This document shows, piece after piece, positions 6,307 through 15,087 of a stretch of DNA of 20,266 nt. The stretch comes from an uncultured Oscillospiraceae bacterium (GTDB lineage Bacteria > Bacillota > Clostridia > Oscillospirales > Oscillospiraceae). Below the pieces are notes generated by a model, which saw only the letters and a list, made by a program, of their open reading frames with translations, did no database searches and was not told the DNA's origin. Each line of letters starts with the position of its first letter. Within the stretch, counting starts at the first letter, position 1. The stretch covers positions 1 to 20,266 of the forward strand of contig CAADVN010000001.1 of assembly GCA_900752445.1 (NCBI GenBank), given 5' to 3'. Made by a program: the position numbers and the translations under genes.

Positions 6307-7590
6307 TTGGACCGCAAAACGCTCTATACCGTGGTGGTGGCAGACGACGAGGACGAGCTCAGGGAGGCCGTCTGCACTATGATTCCCTGGGAAGAGACGG
6401 GCTTCAGCCTGGCAGGAAGCGCCAGCAACGGTCTCGACGCCCTGCAGCTCGTCGAGAAGCTCGAGCCCGACCTGCTGCTCACGGACATCAGGATGCCCTT
6501 CATCTCCGGCATTGAGCTCGCACGGCAGGTGCGCGAGGTTAGGCCGGCCACGAACATAGCCTTTCTGAGCGGCTTTGACGACTTCGAGTACGCCCAGCAG
6601 GCGATACAGTACAACATCATAAGCTACATGCTCAAGCCCCTGACGATAGACGGCCTTGTGGCCGAGCTGCGCGTGATAAGGCAGAGGATAGACGCGCAAT
6701 TTTCCATGTTCCGCCAGGCGCCGCCCCGGGCGGGCGGCCCGGACCTGCGCGCGGCCATGCTTATGCCTCTGGTGCTCGACGACTATGCCGACCCTGAGGG
6801 CGACGCCCATTCGGAGGCCTATGCGCGGCAGTGCGGGCTGCTGCGCGACAAGAGCGACAGGCCCTTCTATACCGTCATGGTCTCGACCCTCTTCGGCGAG
6901 GACGGCACGAACCGCACTCCGCCCTCCTTTGTCGCCTCTGTGGACAGGCTGGCCTCGAAGTACCTGCGCAGCGTCAGCTTTTTCGCCTCCGGCAAGGTCA
7001 TAACCGTGCTCCTGGGCTCTCCCTCGGAGTTTGGGGAGTACCTGCACATTCTCGGCGACGAACTGCCGCAGATGGCGGACCGCGTCCTTGGCCGGCATTG
7101 CCGGGTCGGCATAAGCCGCTCCGTCCGGAGCCTGAGCGAGCTGCACGCGGCCTACCGCGAGGCCATGGAGGCCCTCAGGCAGGCCGACAGGAGCGAGAGC
7201 GGGGCCCAGTTCATAAGCGACATCGCCCCTGCTGTCAGGGGCGGGGAACTGCTCTGCCGCCGCGCCCTCGAAGCCATTGACCAGAACTACATGGACCCGG
7301 ACCTCTCCCTGGTATCGCTCAGCGGTATGCTGGACGTGAGCCCGAACCACCTGAGCTCCTGCATCAAGAAGACCGCCGGCGAGAGCTTTATAAATATACT
7401 CATCCGCAAGCGCATGGAGGCCGCGCGGGAGCTCCTCGCCGAACCCAATCTCAGGATACAGGAGGTAGCCCTGCGCTGCGGCTACACGGACCAGCACTAC
7501 TTCTCCTACTGCTTTAAAAAATACTGCGGAGAATCGCCCAACTCCCTCAGGCGCCGGGTCGGCACAGGAAGGGCGGGTGAGGAGGCTTGA
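6307..7590 (+). CDS. YesN-type response regulator (receiver plus AraC DNA-binding domain)
   Basis: This is a two-component response regulator of about 427 residues. The receiver domain (about 5-120) has the acidic pocket VVADDEDE, phospho-acceptor Asp60 in DLLLTDIRMP and the conserved Lys in MLKPL. A middle region (about 135-320) has no clear domain. The C-terminal ~100 residues are an AraC-type pair of helix-turn-helices (LSLVSLSGMLDVSPNHLS, then IQEVALRCGYTDQHYFSYCF). I chose TTG at 6307 because AGGAAGGTG sits six bases upstream; an in-frame GTG at 6298 is possible but too close to that site. The stop overlaps the kinase start by four bases. It is inferred to activate the mgl genes downstream in response to sugar. 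The paralogous family name YesN is used for type only. Confidence 0.92.
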   Translation: MDRKTLYTVVVADDEDELREAVCTMIPWEETGFSLAGSASNGLDALQLVEKLEPDLLLTDIRMPFISGIELARQVREVRPATNIAFLSGFDDFEYAQQAIQYNIISYMLKPLTIDGLVAELRVIRQRIDAQFSMFRQAPPRAGGPDLRAAMLMPLVLDDYADPEGDAHSEAYARQCGLLRDKSDRPFYTVMVSTLFGEDGTNRTPPSFVASVDRLASKYLRSVSFFASGKVITVLLGSPSEFGEYLHILGDELPQMADRVLGRHCRVGISRSVRSLSELHAAYREAMEALRQADRSESGAQFISDIAPAVRGGELLCRRALEAIDQNYMDPDLSLVSLSGMLDVSPNHLSSCIKKTAGESFINILIRKRMEAARELLAEPNLRIQEVALRCGYTDQHYFSYCFKKYCGESPNSLRRRVGTGRAGEEA

Positions 7591-9296
7591 GCAGGCGCAA
7601 AAGGCCGCGCATAACCACCATCCTCGCGGCCATGGTCGTGGGCATCGTCGCCATCATCCTCCTGTGCTGCATACTGCTGTTTCTGAACCGCTACCGCGAC
7701 GCCATGGTGCAGAGCGCGCGCACAAGCAGCGCGCAGGCGGTCAGCCAAGTCTCTAACACCGTGGGCAGCTATATGCGGGACATGTACCAGGCCATGGAGC
7801 TCGTGGAGCAGTCCGTATCGGAGACCGGCGAGAGCCGGGATTGGCTGCTGGCAGCCTTCCTCAAGTTCCGGCCAGATGTGGTGGCCGTGACCAGCTATTC
7901 CGAAGACGGCCGGCTGCTCGACTGCTGGTCGCCCGACCGTGAGCCCAGGCAGGAGATATACAGGAACCTCTCCTTCGACCTGGATACGGCGCAGGCATCC
8001 GGCGGCTCATATATCACAGCGCCGCATGTCGAGACCATCTTCGAGGGCTGGTATCCCTGGGTCGTCACCATGACGTCGCGGCTGGAAGCGGGCGGCGAGT
8101 CCGCCTGGGTCTCGCTGGACCTGAGCTTTTCCGGCCTTTCGAGCTATATAAGCAACGTCAGTATAGGTCAGAGGGGCTACTGCTTCCTCATGGACGCGGA
8201 TGGCAACATCGTATACCATCCGCAGCAGCAGCTGCTCTACGCGGGGCTCAAGAGCGAGGACACCGCCGCGCTCGCCGCGCTGGAGGACGGCGCCTGGGCC
8301 GACGACACCGTCATCTACAGCCTCAACAGCGTCGGGGACAGCGGCTGGCGCGTCGTCGGCGTGAGCTATGTGGACGAGCTCGTGAACAGGAACGTCAACG
8401 AGATGATACGGCTCTCCTTCTGGCTCGCCGCCGTGGTGCTCTGCGTGGCTCTGCTCACGAGCCTCCTGCTCTCGAAGCTACTGGGCCGGCCCCTGCGCGG
8501 GCTGGCGGCCGCCATGGAGAGCTTTGAGTCCGACGCCGACCACTTCACCTATCGCCCCGTGGGCGGCACAAGGGAGGTGCAGGAGCTCTCCGCCTCCTTT
8601 GAGCACATGGTGCTGAGGATACAGCAGCTCATGTCCACCGTCCGCGAGGAGGAGATAAACCTGCGCAAGACCGAGCTCAAGGCCCTGCAGGCCCAGATAA
8701 ACCCGCACTTCCTGTACAACACCCTCGACTCCATCGCCTGGATGTGCGAGCAGGGCCGAAACGCCGACGCCGTGAAGATGGTCCACGCCCTCGCCAGGCT
8801 CTTCCGCATCAGCATCAGCCGCGGTCACGAGCTCATACCCATAGCGAAGGAGATCGAGCACGCCGAGAGCTATCTCCAGATCCAGATGTACCGCTACAAG
8901 AACCAGTTCACCTACGCCTTCGACGTGGACCCCGACTGCCTGGGCTACTACTGCAACAAGATAACCCTGCAGCCCATCATCGAAAATGCCATCAACCACG
9001 GGCTGGACCTCATGGTCGAGGAGGGGCGCATCGACGTACAGGCGCGCTTCGACGGCGAGGACATAGTCTTCTCCGTGCGCGACAACGGCGTGGGCATGAG
9101 CCCGGAGCAGATAGAGGCCATCATGCAGAGCGAGCAGACCGACAGGACCGGCATAGGGATAAGGAACGTAAACGACAGGCTCAGGATATACTTTGGGAAG
9201 AATTACGGGCTGCGCATCACGAGCGAGCCGGACGTCGGCACCTGCGTGGAGATCAGGATGCCGAAGATAAGGGAGGGCGAATATGAGACGAAATAG
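7587..9296 (+). CDS. YesM/LytS-type sensor histidine kinase
   Basis: This 569-residue membrane kinase pairs with the overlapping response regulator. A basic N-terminus (SRRKRPR) precedes membrane helix 1 (about 12-33). Residues 35-270 form an extracytoplasmic sensor region, probably of the Cache type. Helix 2 covers about 277-298 and a HAMP-like linker follows. The kinase part belongs to the His_kinase (LytS/YesM) class, with His374 in QINPHFLYNTLDSIAWM. The ATP-binding region contains PIIENAINHG, VRDNGVGMS and GIGIRNVNDRL. The TTG at 7587 is the only start that keeps the basic segment before the first helix, because a stop lies three codons upstream. Its Shine-Dalgarno (GGTGAGGAGG) is very close, and translation is probably coupled to the regulator. 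It may sense sugar through the binding lipoprotein encoded next. Confidence 0.92.
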   Translation: MSRRKRPRITTILAAMVVGIVAIILLCCILLFLNRYRDAMVQSARTSSAQAVSQVSNTVGSYMRDMYQAMELVEQSVSETGESRDWLLAAFLKFRPDVVAVTSYSEDGRLLDCWSPDREPRQEIYRNLSFDLDTAQASGGSYITAPHVETIFEGWYPWVVTMTSRLEAGGESAWVSLDLSFSGLSSYISNVSIGQRGYCFLMDADGNIVYHPQQQLLYAGLKSEDTAALAALEDGAWADDTVIYSLNSVGDSGWRVVGVSYVDELVNRNVNEMIRLSFWLAAVVLCVALLTSLLLSKLLGRPLRGLAAAMESFESDADHFTYRPVGGTREVQELSASFEHMVLRIQQLMSTVREEEINLRKTELKALQAQINPHFLYNTLDSIAWMCEQGRNADAVKMVHALARLFRISISRGHELIPIAKEIEHAESYLQIQMYRYKNQFTYAFDVDPDCLGYYCNKITLQPIIENAINHGLDLMVEEGRIDVQARFDGEDIVFSVRDNGVGMSPEQIEAIMQSEQTDRTGIGIRNVNDRLRIYFGKNYGLRITSEPDVGTCVEIRMPKIREGEYETK

Positions 9297-10251
9297 CCTC
9301 TGCCTGCTGTGCATACTTCTCACGGCCTGCCTGCTCACCGGCTGTGCGGCGGAGAGGGCAGCATCGCAGCAGTACACTGTGGCGCTCGTGGCCAAATCCA
9401 CGGGGACGGAGTTCTGGCTCTCCGTCTTCGCCGGCGCGGAAGCCGCGGCGACGGAGTACAACGTCAGCCTTTCCATCACCGGCCCCGAGACCGAGGAGGA
9501 CTTCGAGACCCAGAACGAGATGATAGCCCAGGCGGTAAGGGACGGAGCCCAGGCCCTGGTCTTCTCGGCCATAGACTATGAAAACAACGCCTCTGCCATA
9601 GACGAGGCCGCGCGCGCCGGGGTCAAGGTCGTGGCCATCGACAGTTCGGTGGGCTCCGATATGGTCAGCACCTACATCGGTACGGACAACTACGTCGCTG
9701 GCCAGATGGCTGCCCAGGCAGCCCTTGACAGGGTCGAAGGCCAGCTCGTCGTGGGCATGGTGAACTACGACATCAGCAGCGCCAACGGCCAGGAGCGCGA
9801 ACAGGGGGCGACGGAGCTGCTGCTTGAAAGCGGCAGGGCCCAGATAGCCGGCGTTATAAACACCCTGGCCGAGGCCGGGAAAGCCCGCGCCGACTCCGAG
9901 GAGCTGCTGCGGGCCCACCCTGAAATAAACGTGCTCATCGCCTATAATGAGCCCACCAGCGTCGGCGCAGCCGCCGCAGTGGACGCGCTCGGCCTGTCGG
10001 AGAGCGTCTTCCTCGTCGGCTTCGACTCGAACGTCGCAACGGTGGACGGGCTCCAGGACGGCAGCGTGGACGCGCTCATCGTCCAGAACCCCTACGCCAT
10101 GGGCTACCTGGGCGTGGAGAGCGCATACCACCTGCTCTCCGGGCTCGAGTCTGAGGTGGAAAAAGTTGTGGACACCTCCACGCTGACGGTAGACCGTGAA
10201 AATATGTTCACTGTGGACGGACAGAAAGCCCTGTTTGCGTTTGAGCGCTAG
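9283..10251 (+). CDS. Sugar-binding lipoprotein, likely sensing partner of the kinase
   Basis: This is a 322-residue periplasmic-binding-protein-like lipoprotein of the LacI/ribose-binding fold (Peripla_BP_4 type). A signal peptide ends in the lipobox LLTGC, giving Cys21 as the lipid anchor. The two-lobe fold shows in VALVAKSTGTEFWLSVFAGA, VVAIDSSVGSD, NVLIAYNEPTSVGA and FLVGFDSNVATV. The ATG overlaps the end of the kinase gene by 14 bp, with GGGAGGG just upstream, so the two are tightly coupled. It has no permease or ATPase of its own. This arrangement matches the three-component systems described for xylose in Clostridium beijerinckii (XylFII-LytS-YesN). By analogy it is inferred to present a sugar, perhaps galactose, to the kinase rather than to feed a transporter. 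Confidence 0.87.
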   Translation: MRRNSLCLLCILLTACLLTGCAAERAASQQYTVALVAKSTGTEFWLSVFAGAEAAATEYNVSLSITGPETEEDFETQNEMIAQAVRDGAQALVFSAIDYENNASAIDEAARAGVKVVAIDSSVGSDMVSTYIGTDNYVAGQMAAQAALDRVEGQLVVGMVNYDISSANGQEREQGATELLLESGRAQIAGVINTLAEAGKARADSEELLRAHPEINVLIAYNEPTSVGAAAAVDALGLSESVFLVGFDSNVATVDGLQDGSVDALIVQNPYAMGYLGVESAYHLLSGLESEVEKVVDTSTLTVDRENMFTVDGQKALFAFER

Positions 10252-10346
10252 CTTCCTGAGCACCTTGCACAACTGTTCGGGGGTTCAATTTGATAATTTG
10301 TTCTAATCGAATAAAAAATCACACTTCGTTTCGGTAAAATTTAACC

Positions 10347-10375
10347 TTGTATTCCAAAAAAGATTTTAATAAGAT
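10347..10375 (+). promoter_or_regulatory. Candidate promoter of mglB
   Basis: TTGTAT (10347-10352) and TAAGAT (10370-10375) are 17 bp apart in the AT-rich gap between the lipoprotein and mglB. The start site would lie near 10382, about 60 bases before the ATG. The ~90 bases upstream (about 10260-10346) contain short AT-rich direct repeats (AATTTG at 10278-10283 and 10286-10291) where an AraC-type activator could bind. That link to the YesN-type regulator is inference. Confidence 0.55.
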
Positions 10376-10385
10376 TATGGTAGAG

Positions 10386-10415
10386 CTGATGGGATTTTAG
10401 AGGAAAGCCCATCAG
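10386..10415 (+). other. Hairpin in the mglB 5' leader
   Basis: CTGATGGG (10386-10393) and CCCATCAG (10408-10415) can pair perfectly across a 14-base loop. The hairpin would form at the very start of the mglB transcript, before the ribosome binding site GAGG at 10431-10434. A stabilising role for the abundant binding-protein mRNA is possible. It lacks a T-run, so it is not a terminator. Confidence 0.45.
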
Positions 10416-10443
10416 AATAATGAAATGAAAGAGGTTGATTCCG

Positions 10444-11751
10444 ATGAAAAAGTATCTTGCGCTGCTCCTGGCCCTGGCCATGGTCTTCTGCCTGGCGGCC
10501 TGCGGCACTCCGAGCAGCACCCCGACGGACGCCCCCGACGGCGGCGACAGCACTGTGACCGATACCCCCGATGACGGCGGCGACGGCACCGTTGCCAACA
10601 AGGATAAGCCCCTGGTGTGGTTCAACCGTCAGCCCTCCAACAGCACCACCGGTGAGCTGGATATGACGGCCCTGACCTTCAACGACAACACCTACTACGT
10701 CGGCTTCGACGCCAACCAGGGCGCCGAGCTGCAGGGCACGATGATCCTTGACTACATCAAGGCCAACATCGCTGACCTTGACCGCAACGGCGACGGCATC
10801 ATCGGCTACGTCCTGGCCGTCGGCGACATCGGCCACAACGACTCCATCGCCCGTACCCGCGGCGTGCGCAGCGCTCTGGGCACCGCCGTCGAGGTAGACG
10901 GCGTCATCGACAGCACCCCTGTCGGCACCAATATTGACGGCACCTCCACCTACGTCAAGGACGGCACCCTCGAGATAGACGGCACCACCTACATCGTGCG
11001 TGAGCTGGCTTCTCAGGAGATGAAGAACTCCGCCGGCGCCACTTGGGACGCCGCCACTGCCGGCAACGCCATCGGCACCTGGGCCTCCTCCTTCGGCGAT
11101 CAGATCGACATCGTCGCCTCCAACAACGACGGCATGGGCATGAGCATGTTCCTCGCCTGGTCCAAGGCTGAGGGCGTCCCCACCTTCGGCTACGACGCCA
11201 ACTCCGACGCCGTCGCCGCTATCGCCGAGGGCTACGGCGGCACCATCAGCCAGCACGCCGACGTGCAGGCCTACCTGACCCTCCGCGTCCTGCGCAACGC
11301 CCTTGACGGCGTGGACATCGACACCGGCATCGGCACCGCGGACGACGCTGGCAACGTGCTCACCGAGGACGTCTTCTACTACGACGAGGCCTCCCGCAGC
11401 TACTACGCCCTGAACGTCGCCGTCACCGCCGAGAACTACGAGGGCTTCCTGGATTCCACCGTCACCTATGAGCCGGTCTCCAACCAGCTCGACGCGACGG
11501 CGCATCCGACCAAGAATGTCTGGCTGAACATCTACAACTCCGCCGACAACTTCCTGGGCTCGACCTATCAGCCGCTGCTCCAGAAGTACCACGATCTGCT
11601 GAACCTGAACGTCGAGTACATAGCCGGCGACGGCCAGACCGAGTCCAACATCACCAACCGTCTGGGCAACCCCGACATGTACGACGCCTTTGCCATCAAC
11701 ATGGTGAAGACCGACAACGCCGCCTCCTACACCGGCATCCTGAGCCAGTGA
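10444..11751 (+). CDS. mglB: Galactose/glucose-binding lipoprotein MglB
   Basis: This 435-residue binding lipoprotein captures galactose or glucose outside the cell for the MglAC transporter. The signal peptide (MKKYLALLLALAMVF...) ends in the lipobox LAAC, anchoring Cys20. An acidic Gly/Asp/Thr linker follows to about residue 58. The MglB hallmark is a calcium-binding loop like an EF-hand, D111-L-D-R-N-G-D-G-I, followed by GDIGHNDSIARTRGV, matching the E. coli MglB region. It is longer than the E. coli protein owing to the linker and an insertion around 150-200. The ATG at 10444 is preferred over TTG at 10435 because GAGG lies nine bases upstream and the signal peptide then starts MKK. Its codons avoid ATA, unlike its neighbours, as expected of a highly expressed gene. 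Confidence 0.93.
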   Translation: MKKYLALLLALAMVFCLAACGTPSSTPTDAPDGGDSTVTDTPDDGGDGTVANKDKPLVWFNRQPSNSTTGELDMTALTFNDNTYYVGFDANQGAELQGTMILDYIKANIADLDRNGDGIIGYVLAVGDIGHNDSIARTRGVRSALGTAVEVDGVIDSTPVGTNIDGTSTYVKDGTLEIDGTTYIVRELASQEMKNSAGATWDAATAGNAIGTWASSFGDQIDIVASNNDGMGMSMFLAWSKAEGVPTFGYDANSDAVAAIAEGYGGTISQHADVQAYLTLRVLRNALDGVDIDTGIGTADDAGNVLTEDVFYYDEASRSYYALNVAVTAENYEGFLDSTVTYEPVSNQLDATAHPTKNVWLNIYNSADNFLGSTYQPLLQKYHDLLNLNVEYIAGDGQTESNITNRLGNPDMYDAFAINMVKTDNAASYTGILSQ

Positions 11752-11790
11752 GCCGTCCGGCGCAGTAAAACGCACAGTTAACTGAAACCT

Positions 11791-11831
11791 TTGCTATTGG
11801 GGGGATCACGCATCCCCCTGATAGCAATTTG
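11791..11831 (+). terminator. Stable intercistronic hairpin between mglB and mglA
   Basis: Two 16-base arms (11791-11806 and 11812-11827) pair fully, with two G-U wobbles, around a five-base loop, and TTTGT follows. In binding-protein transporter operons such hairpins give partial termination or protect the upstream mRNA, so that binding protein exceeds transporter. A complete stop is unlikely because no promoter is evident before mglA. Confidence 0.72.
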
Positions 11832-11847
11832 TGATGATGTGATGAAA

Positions 11848-11863
11848 GCCGGCAGGAGCCGGC
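11848..11863 (+). repeat. Small hairpin upstream of mglA
   Basis: GCCGGC is repeated across an AGGA loop, giving a 6-bp GC-only stem about 25 bases before the mglA start. AGGA in the loop resembles a ribosome binding site but is too far from the ATG. The real site is probably GGGAG at 11875-11879. It might influence mglA translation. Confidence 0.35.
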
Positions 11864-11887
11864 AATTCTTAAACGGGAGTAACTAGA

Positions 11888-13396
11888 ATGGCAGATGCGA
11901 AAAACGACATCGTCCTGTCAATACGCGGTATGAGCAAGTCCTTCGGACGCAACCGGGTGCTTGACCATATCAATCTGGACGTGAAGCGCGGAACTGTCAT
12001 GGGGCTTATGGGCGAGAACGGCGCCGGAAAGTCGACGATGATGAAGTGTCTTTTCGGTACCTACCAGAAGGACGAGGGGAAGATCTTCTTAAACGGCAAG
12101 GAGATAAGCTTTTCCGGGCCGAAGGACGCTCTGGAAAACGGTATCGCGATGGTACACCAGGAGCTGAACCAGTGCCTGGAACGGAGCGTGACCGACAACC
12201 TGTTCCTCGGCCGCTACCCGACGAACGGCGCGGGCGTCGTGGACGAGGGCGGTATGAAGAAGAAGGCTTCGGAGCTCTTCCGCAAGCTGGGCATGACCGT
12301 GAACCTCAGCCAGCCCATGCGGAACATGTCCGTCTCCCAGCGGCAGATGTGCGAGATAGCCAAGGCCATCTCCTACAACTCGCAGGTCATAGTGCTTGAC
12401 GAGCCCACCTCCTCGCTGACCGTGCAGGAGGTCGACAAGCTCTTTGAAATGATGCGGATGCTGCGGGATCAGGGCATCTCGCTTATATATATATCTCACA
12501 AGATGGACGAGATATTCGAGATCTGTGACGAGATCTCCGTGCTGCGCGACGGCAAGCTGGTCATGACGAAGCCCGCGGCGGAGACCAACATGGGCGAGCT
12601 CATCACCGCCATGGTCGGCCGCTCTCTCGAGAGCCGCTTCCCGCCCGTGGACAACAAGCCGGGAGACACCATCCTCTCCGTGCAGCACCTCTCCACGAAG
12701 TACGCGCCGTATTTGCAGGACGTGAGCTTCGACGTCAGGGAGGGCGAGATCTTCGGCCTCTACGGCCTCGTCGGCGCGGGCAGGACGGAGCTTCTGGAGA
12801 CGATCTTCGGCGTGCGCACCAGGGCCGCCGGGCGCGTGTACTTCAAGAACAGGCTCATGAACTTCACTAACGCCAAGGAGGCCATAGAGCACGGCTTTGC
12901 GATGATAACCGAGGAGCGCAAGGCGAACGGCCTCTTCCTCAAGTGCGACCTCACCTTCAACACGACCATCGCCAACCTCAGGCAGTACAAGGCCGGCCCC
13001 GCGCTCTCCACGCCCAAGATGGTAAAGGCCACGAACAAGGAGATAAAGACCATGCGCACCAAGTGCATGGGCCCGGACGACATGATAACGAGCCTGTCCG
13101 GCGGCAACCAGCAGAAGGTCATCTTCGGCAAGTGGCTCGAGCGCGAACCCCAGGTCTTCATGATGGACGAGCCGACGAGGGGCATTGACGTCGGCGCGAA
13201 GTACGAGATATATGAGCTCATAATCAAGATGGCAAAGCAGGGCAAGACCATCATAGTCGTCTCTTCCGAGATGCCCGAGATCCTCGGCATCACGAACAGG
13301 ATAGGCGTCATGTCCAACGGACACCTCTCCGGCATCGTGAACACGAAGGAAACGGACCAGGAGGAGCTTCTGAGACTCAGCGCAAAATACCTGTAA
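11888..13396 (+). CDS. mglA: Galactose/methyl galactoside import ATPase MglA
   Basis: This 502-residue protein is the duplicated ATPase of a ribose/galactose-class (CUT2) sugar importer. The first half has Walker A GLMGENGAGKST (Lys48), a Q-loop VHQELNQ, signature SVSQRQMCEIAKAI and Walker B VIVLDEPTSSLT. The second half has a degenerate Walker A GLVGAGRTELL, with Arg for Lys, as is normal in this class. It also has an intact signature LSGGNQQKVIFGKWL and Walker B VFMMDEPTRGIDVG. The ATG at 11888 is preceded by GGGAG. It lies 136 bases after mglB and 17 before mglC. The gene name rests on the MglB and MglC partners, since MglA, RbsA and XylG are similar. Confidence 0.94.
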   Translation: MADAKNDIVLSIRGMSKSFGRNRVLDHINLDVKRGTVMGLMGENGAGKSTMMKCLFGTYQKDEGKIFLNGKEISFSGPKDALENGIAMVHQELNQCLERSVTDNLFLGRYPTNGAGVVDEGGMKKKASELFRKLGMTVNLSQPMRNMSVSQRQMCEIAKAISYNSQVIVLDEPTSSLTVQEVDKLFEMMRMLRDQGISLIYISHKMDEIFEICDEISVLRDGKLVMTKPAAETNMGELITAMVGRSLESRFPPVDNKPGDTILSVQHLSTKYAPYLQDVSFDVREGEIFGLYGLVGAGRTELLETIFGVRTRAAGRVYFKNRLMNFTNAKEAIEHGFAMITEERKANGLFLKCDLTFNTTIANLRQYKAGPALSTPKMVKATNKEIKTMRTKCMGPDDMITSLSGGNQQKVIFGKWLEREPQVFMMDEPTRGIDVGAKYEIYELIIKMAKQGKTIIVVSSEMPEILGITNRIGVMSNGHLSGIVNTKETDQEELLRLSAKYL

Positions 13397-13413
13397 GGTA
13401 GGAGAAAACGCAT

Positions 13414-15066
13414 ATGGTTGCAGAAAACACTAAGATCCTGACCGCTGAGCAGGAAGCTCAGCTCCTCTCGCCGATAGACGAGCATGTGGGCGCGATACAG
13501 GAGAAGATAAACGCCCTGCGCGTTGACGGCACAGACAAGGTCCTGGACATCCAGAACAGCCTCGAGAACCTCAAGCGCGACCGCATCTACACCGCCGAGG
13601 AAAAGCAGAAGCGCGCCGCCGAGCTGAAAAAGCAGCTCGTCAAGGCCAAGGAGGTCGAGGCCAAGAACAAGGCCGAGGTCGCAAAGCTCGTAGCCGAGGC
13701 CGAGAGCTACCTCAAAGCCAACTACGGCGCCTACTATCAGGCCGTCGTCGCCAGCTGCGCTGAGGAGAATGTAAAGGCCCAGGAGAGGTACAAGGAGGCC
13801 GTCGAGCAGCTCAACCGCGAGCACCAGGAGACCGTGGCCAAGCTCTCCGACCAGCAGGAGCTTAAGGACGAGAAGTACGTCCACAAGAACCGCCTCTTTG
13901 ACGCGAAGATGTCCCTGCTCAAGGAAAAGCAGAGCATAAAGGACAGGCGCCACGCCGCCTTCGACCACAAGTACCACCTCATAGACCTGCTGCGCATGTC
14001 CAAGTTCAGCTTCGGCGAAAGCATGGCCCAGAAAGCGGAGAATTACCGCTACACCTTCAACCGCCGCGACTTCTTCCTGCGCAACGGCCTGTACATAGCG
14101 ATAATCATCATCTTCATCGGCCTGTGCATCGCGACGCCCATCATAAAGGGCGTGCCGCTGCTCACTGTGAACAACATCCTGAACATCCTGTCCCAGGCCT
14201 CGCCGCGCATGTTCCTGGCCCTGGGCGTCGCGGGCCTCATACTGCTCGCCGGCACGGACCTGTCTATAGGCCGTATGGTCGGCATGGGCATGACCGCCGC
14301 GACCATCATCATGCACAACGGCCCCAACACCGGCTCCGTGTTCGGGAAAGTCTTTGACTTTACCGGGATGCCTATACTGGGCCGTGTGTTCTTTGCGCTC
14401 GTCGTCTGCATCGTGCTGTGCACCATCTTCACCACGATCGCCGGCTTCTTCACCGCCAAGTTCAAGATGCACCCCTTTATCTCGACCATGGCCAACATGC
14501 TCGTCATCTTCGGCCTCGTCACCTACTCGACGAAGGGCGTCTCCTTCGGCGGCATCGACAGTACCATCCCCACCATGATCATCCCCAAACTGGGCAAGTT
14601 CCCGACCATCATACTCTGGGCGGCGGCGGCCGTTATCGTCGTGTGGTTCATCTGGAACAAGACCACCTTCGGCAAGAACCTCTACGCCGTCGGCGGGAAC
14701 CCTGAGGCGGCCTCCGTCTCCGGTATCTCTGTCTTCAAGGTCACCGTCGGCGCCTTCATCATGGCCGGCGTGCTCTACGGCTTCGGCTCCTGGCTCGAGT
14801 GCATCCGCATGATAGGCTCCGGCTCCGCGGCTTACGGCCAGGGCTGGGAGATGGACGCCATCGCGGCCTGCGTCGTCGGCGGCATCTCGTTCACCGGCGG
14901 CATAGGCAAGATCTCCGGCGTAGTCGTCGGCGTGTTCATCTTCACCGCGCTGACCTACTCCCTGACCACGCTGGGCATTGATACCAACCTGCAGTTCGTG
15001 TTCTCCGGTATCATCATCCTCGTCGCGGTCATGCTGGACTGCCTGAAGTACGTCCAGAAGAAGTAA
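13414..15066 (+). CDS. mglC: Galactose permease MglC with a long coiled-coil-like N-terminal extension
   Basis: This 550-residue protein has two parts. Residues from about 208 to 550 are a normal BPD_transp_2 sugar permease with many membrane helices. They include ALGVAGLILLAGTDLSIGRM, a close counterpart of the E. coli MglC signature, and AVGGNPEAASVSGI. Residues 1 to about 205 are soluble and highly charged, rich in Lys, Glu, Gln and Ala (TAEEKQKRAAELKKQLVKAK), probably helical and coiled-coil, and absent from E. coli MglC (336 residues). There is no stop, frameshift or ribosome site at the junction, so it is one reading frame; AGGAG lies before the ATG at 13414. The permease carries galactose inward with MglA. 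The extension should face the cytoplasm; its role is unknown. Confidence 0.93.
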   Translation: MVAENTKILTAEQEAQLLSPIDEHVGAIQEKINALRVDGTDKVLDIQNSLENLKRDRIYTAEEKQKRAAELKKQLVKAKEVEAKNKAEVAKLVAEAESYLKANYGAYYQAVVASCAEENVKAQERYKEAVEQLNREHQETVAKLSDQQELKDEKYVHKNRLFDAKMSLLKEKQSIKDRRHAAFDHKYHLIDLLRMSKFSFGESMAQKAENYRYTFNRRDFFLRNGLYIAIIIIFIGLCIATPIIKGVPLLTVNNILNILSQASPRMFLALGVAGLILLAGTDLSIGRMVGMGMTAATIIMHNGPNTGSVFGKVFDFTGMPILGRVFFALVVCIVLCTIFTTIAGFFTAKFKMHPFISTMANMLVIFGLVTYSTKGVSFGGIDSTIPTMIIPKLGKFPTIILWAAAAVIVVWFIWNKTTFGKNLYAVGGNPEAASVSGISVFKVTVGAFIMAGVLYGFGSWLECIRMIGSGSAAYGQGWEMDAIAACVVGGISFTGGIGKISGVVVGVFIFTALTYSLTTLGIDTNLQFVFSGIIILVAVMLDCLKYVQKK

Positions 15067-15087
15067 TAACCCACAAAGAAAAAGCAG

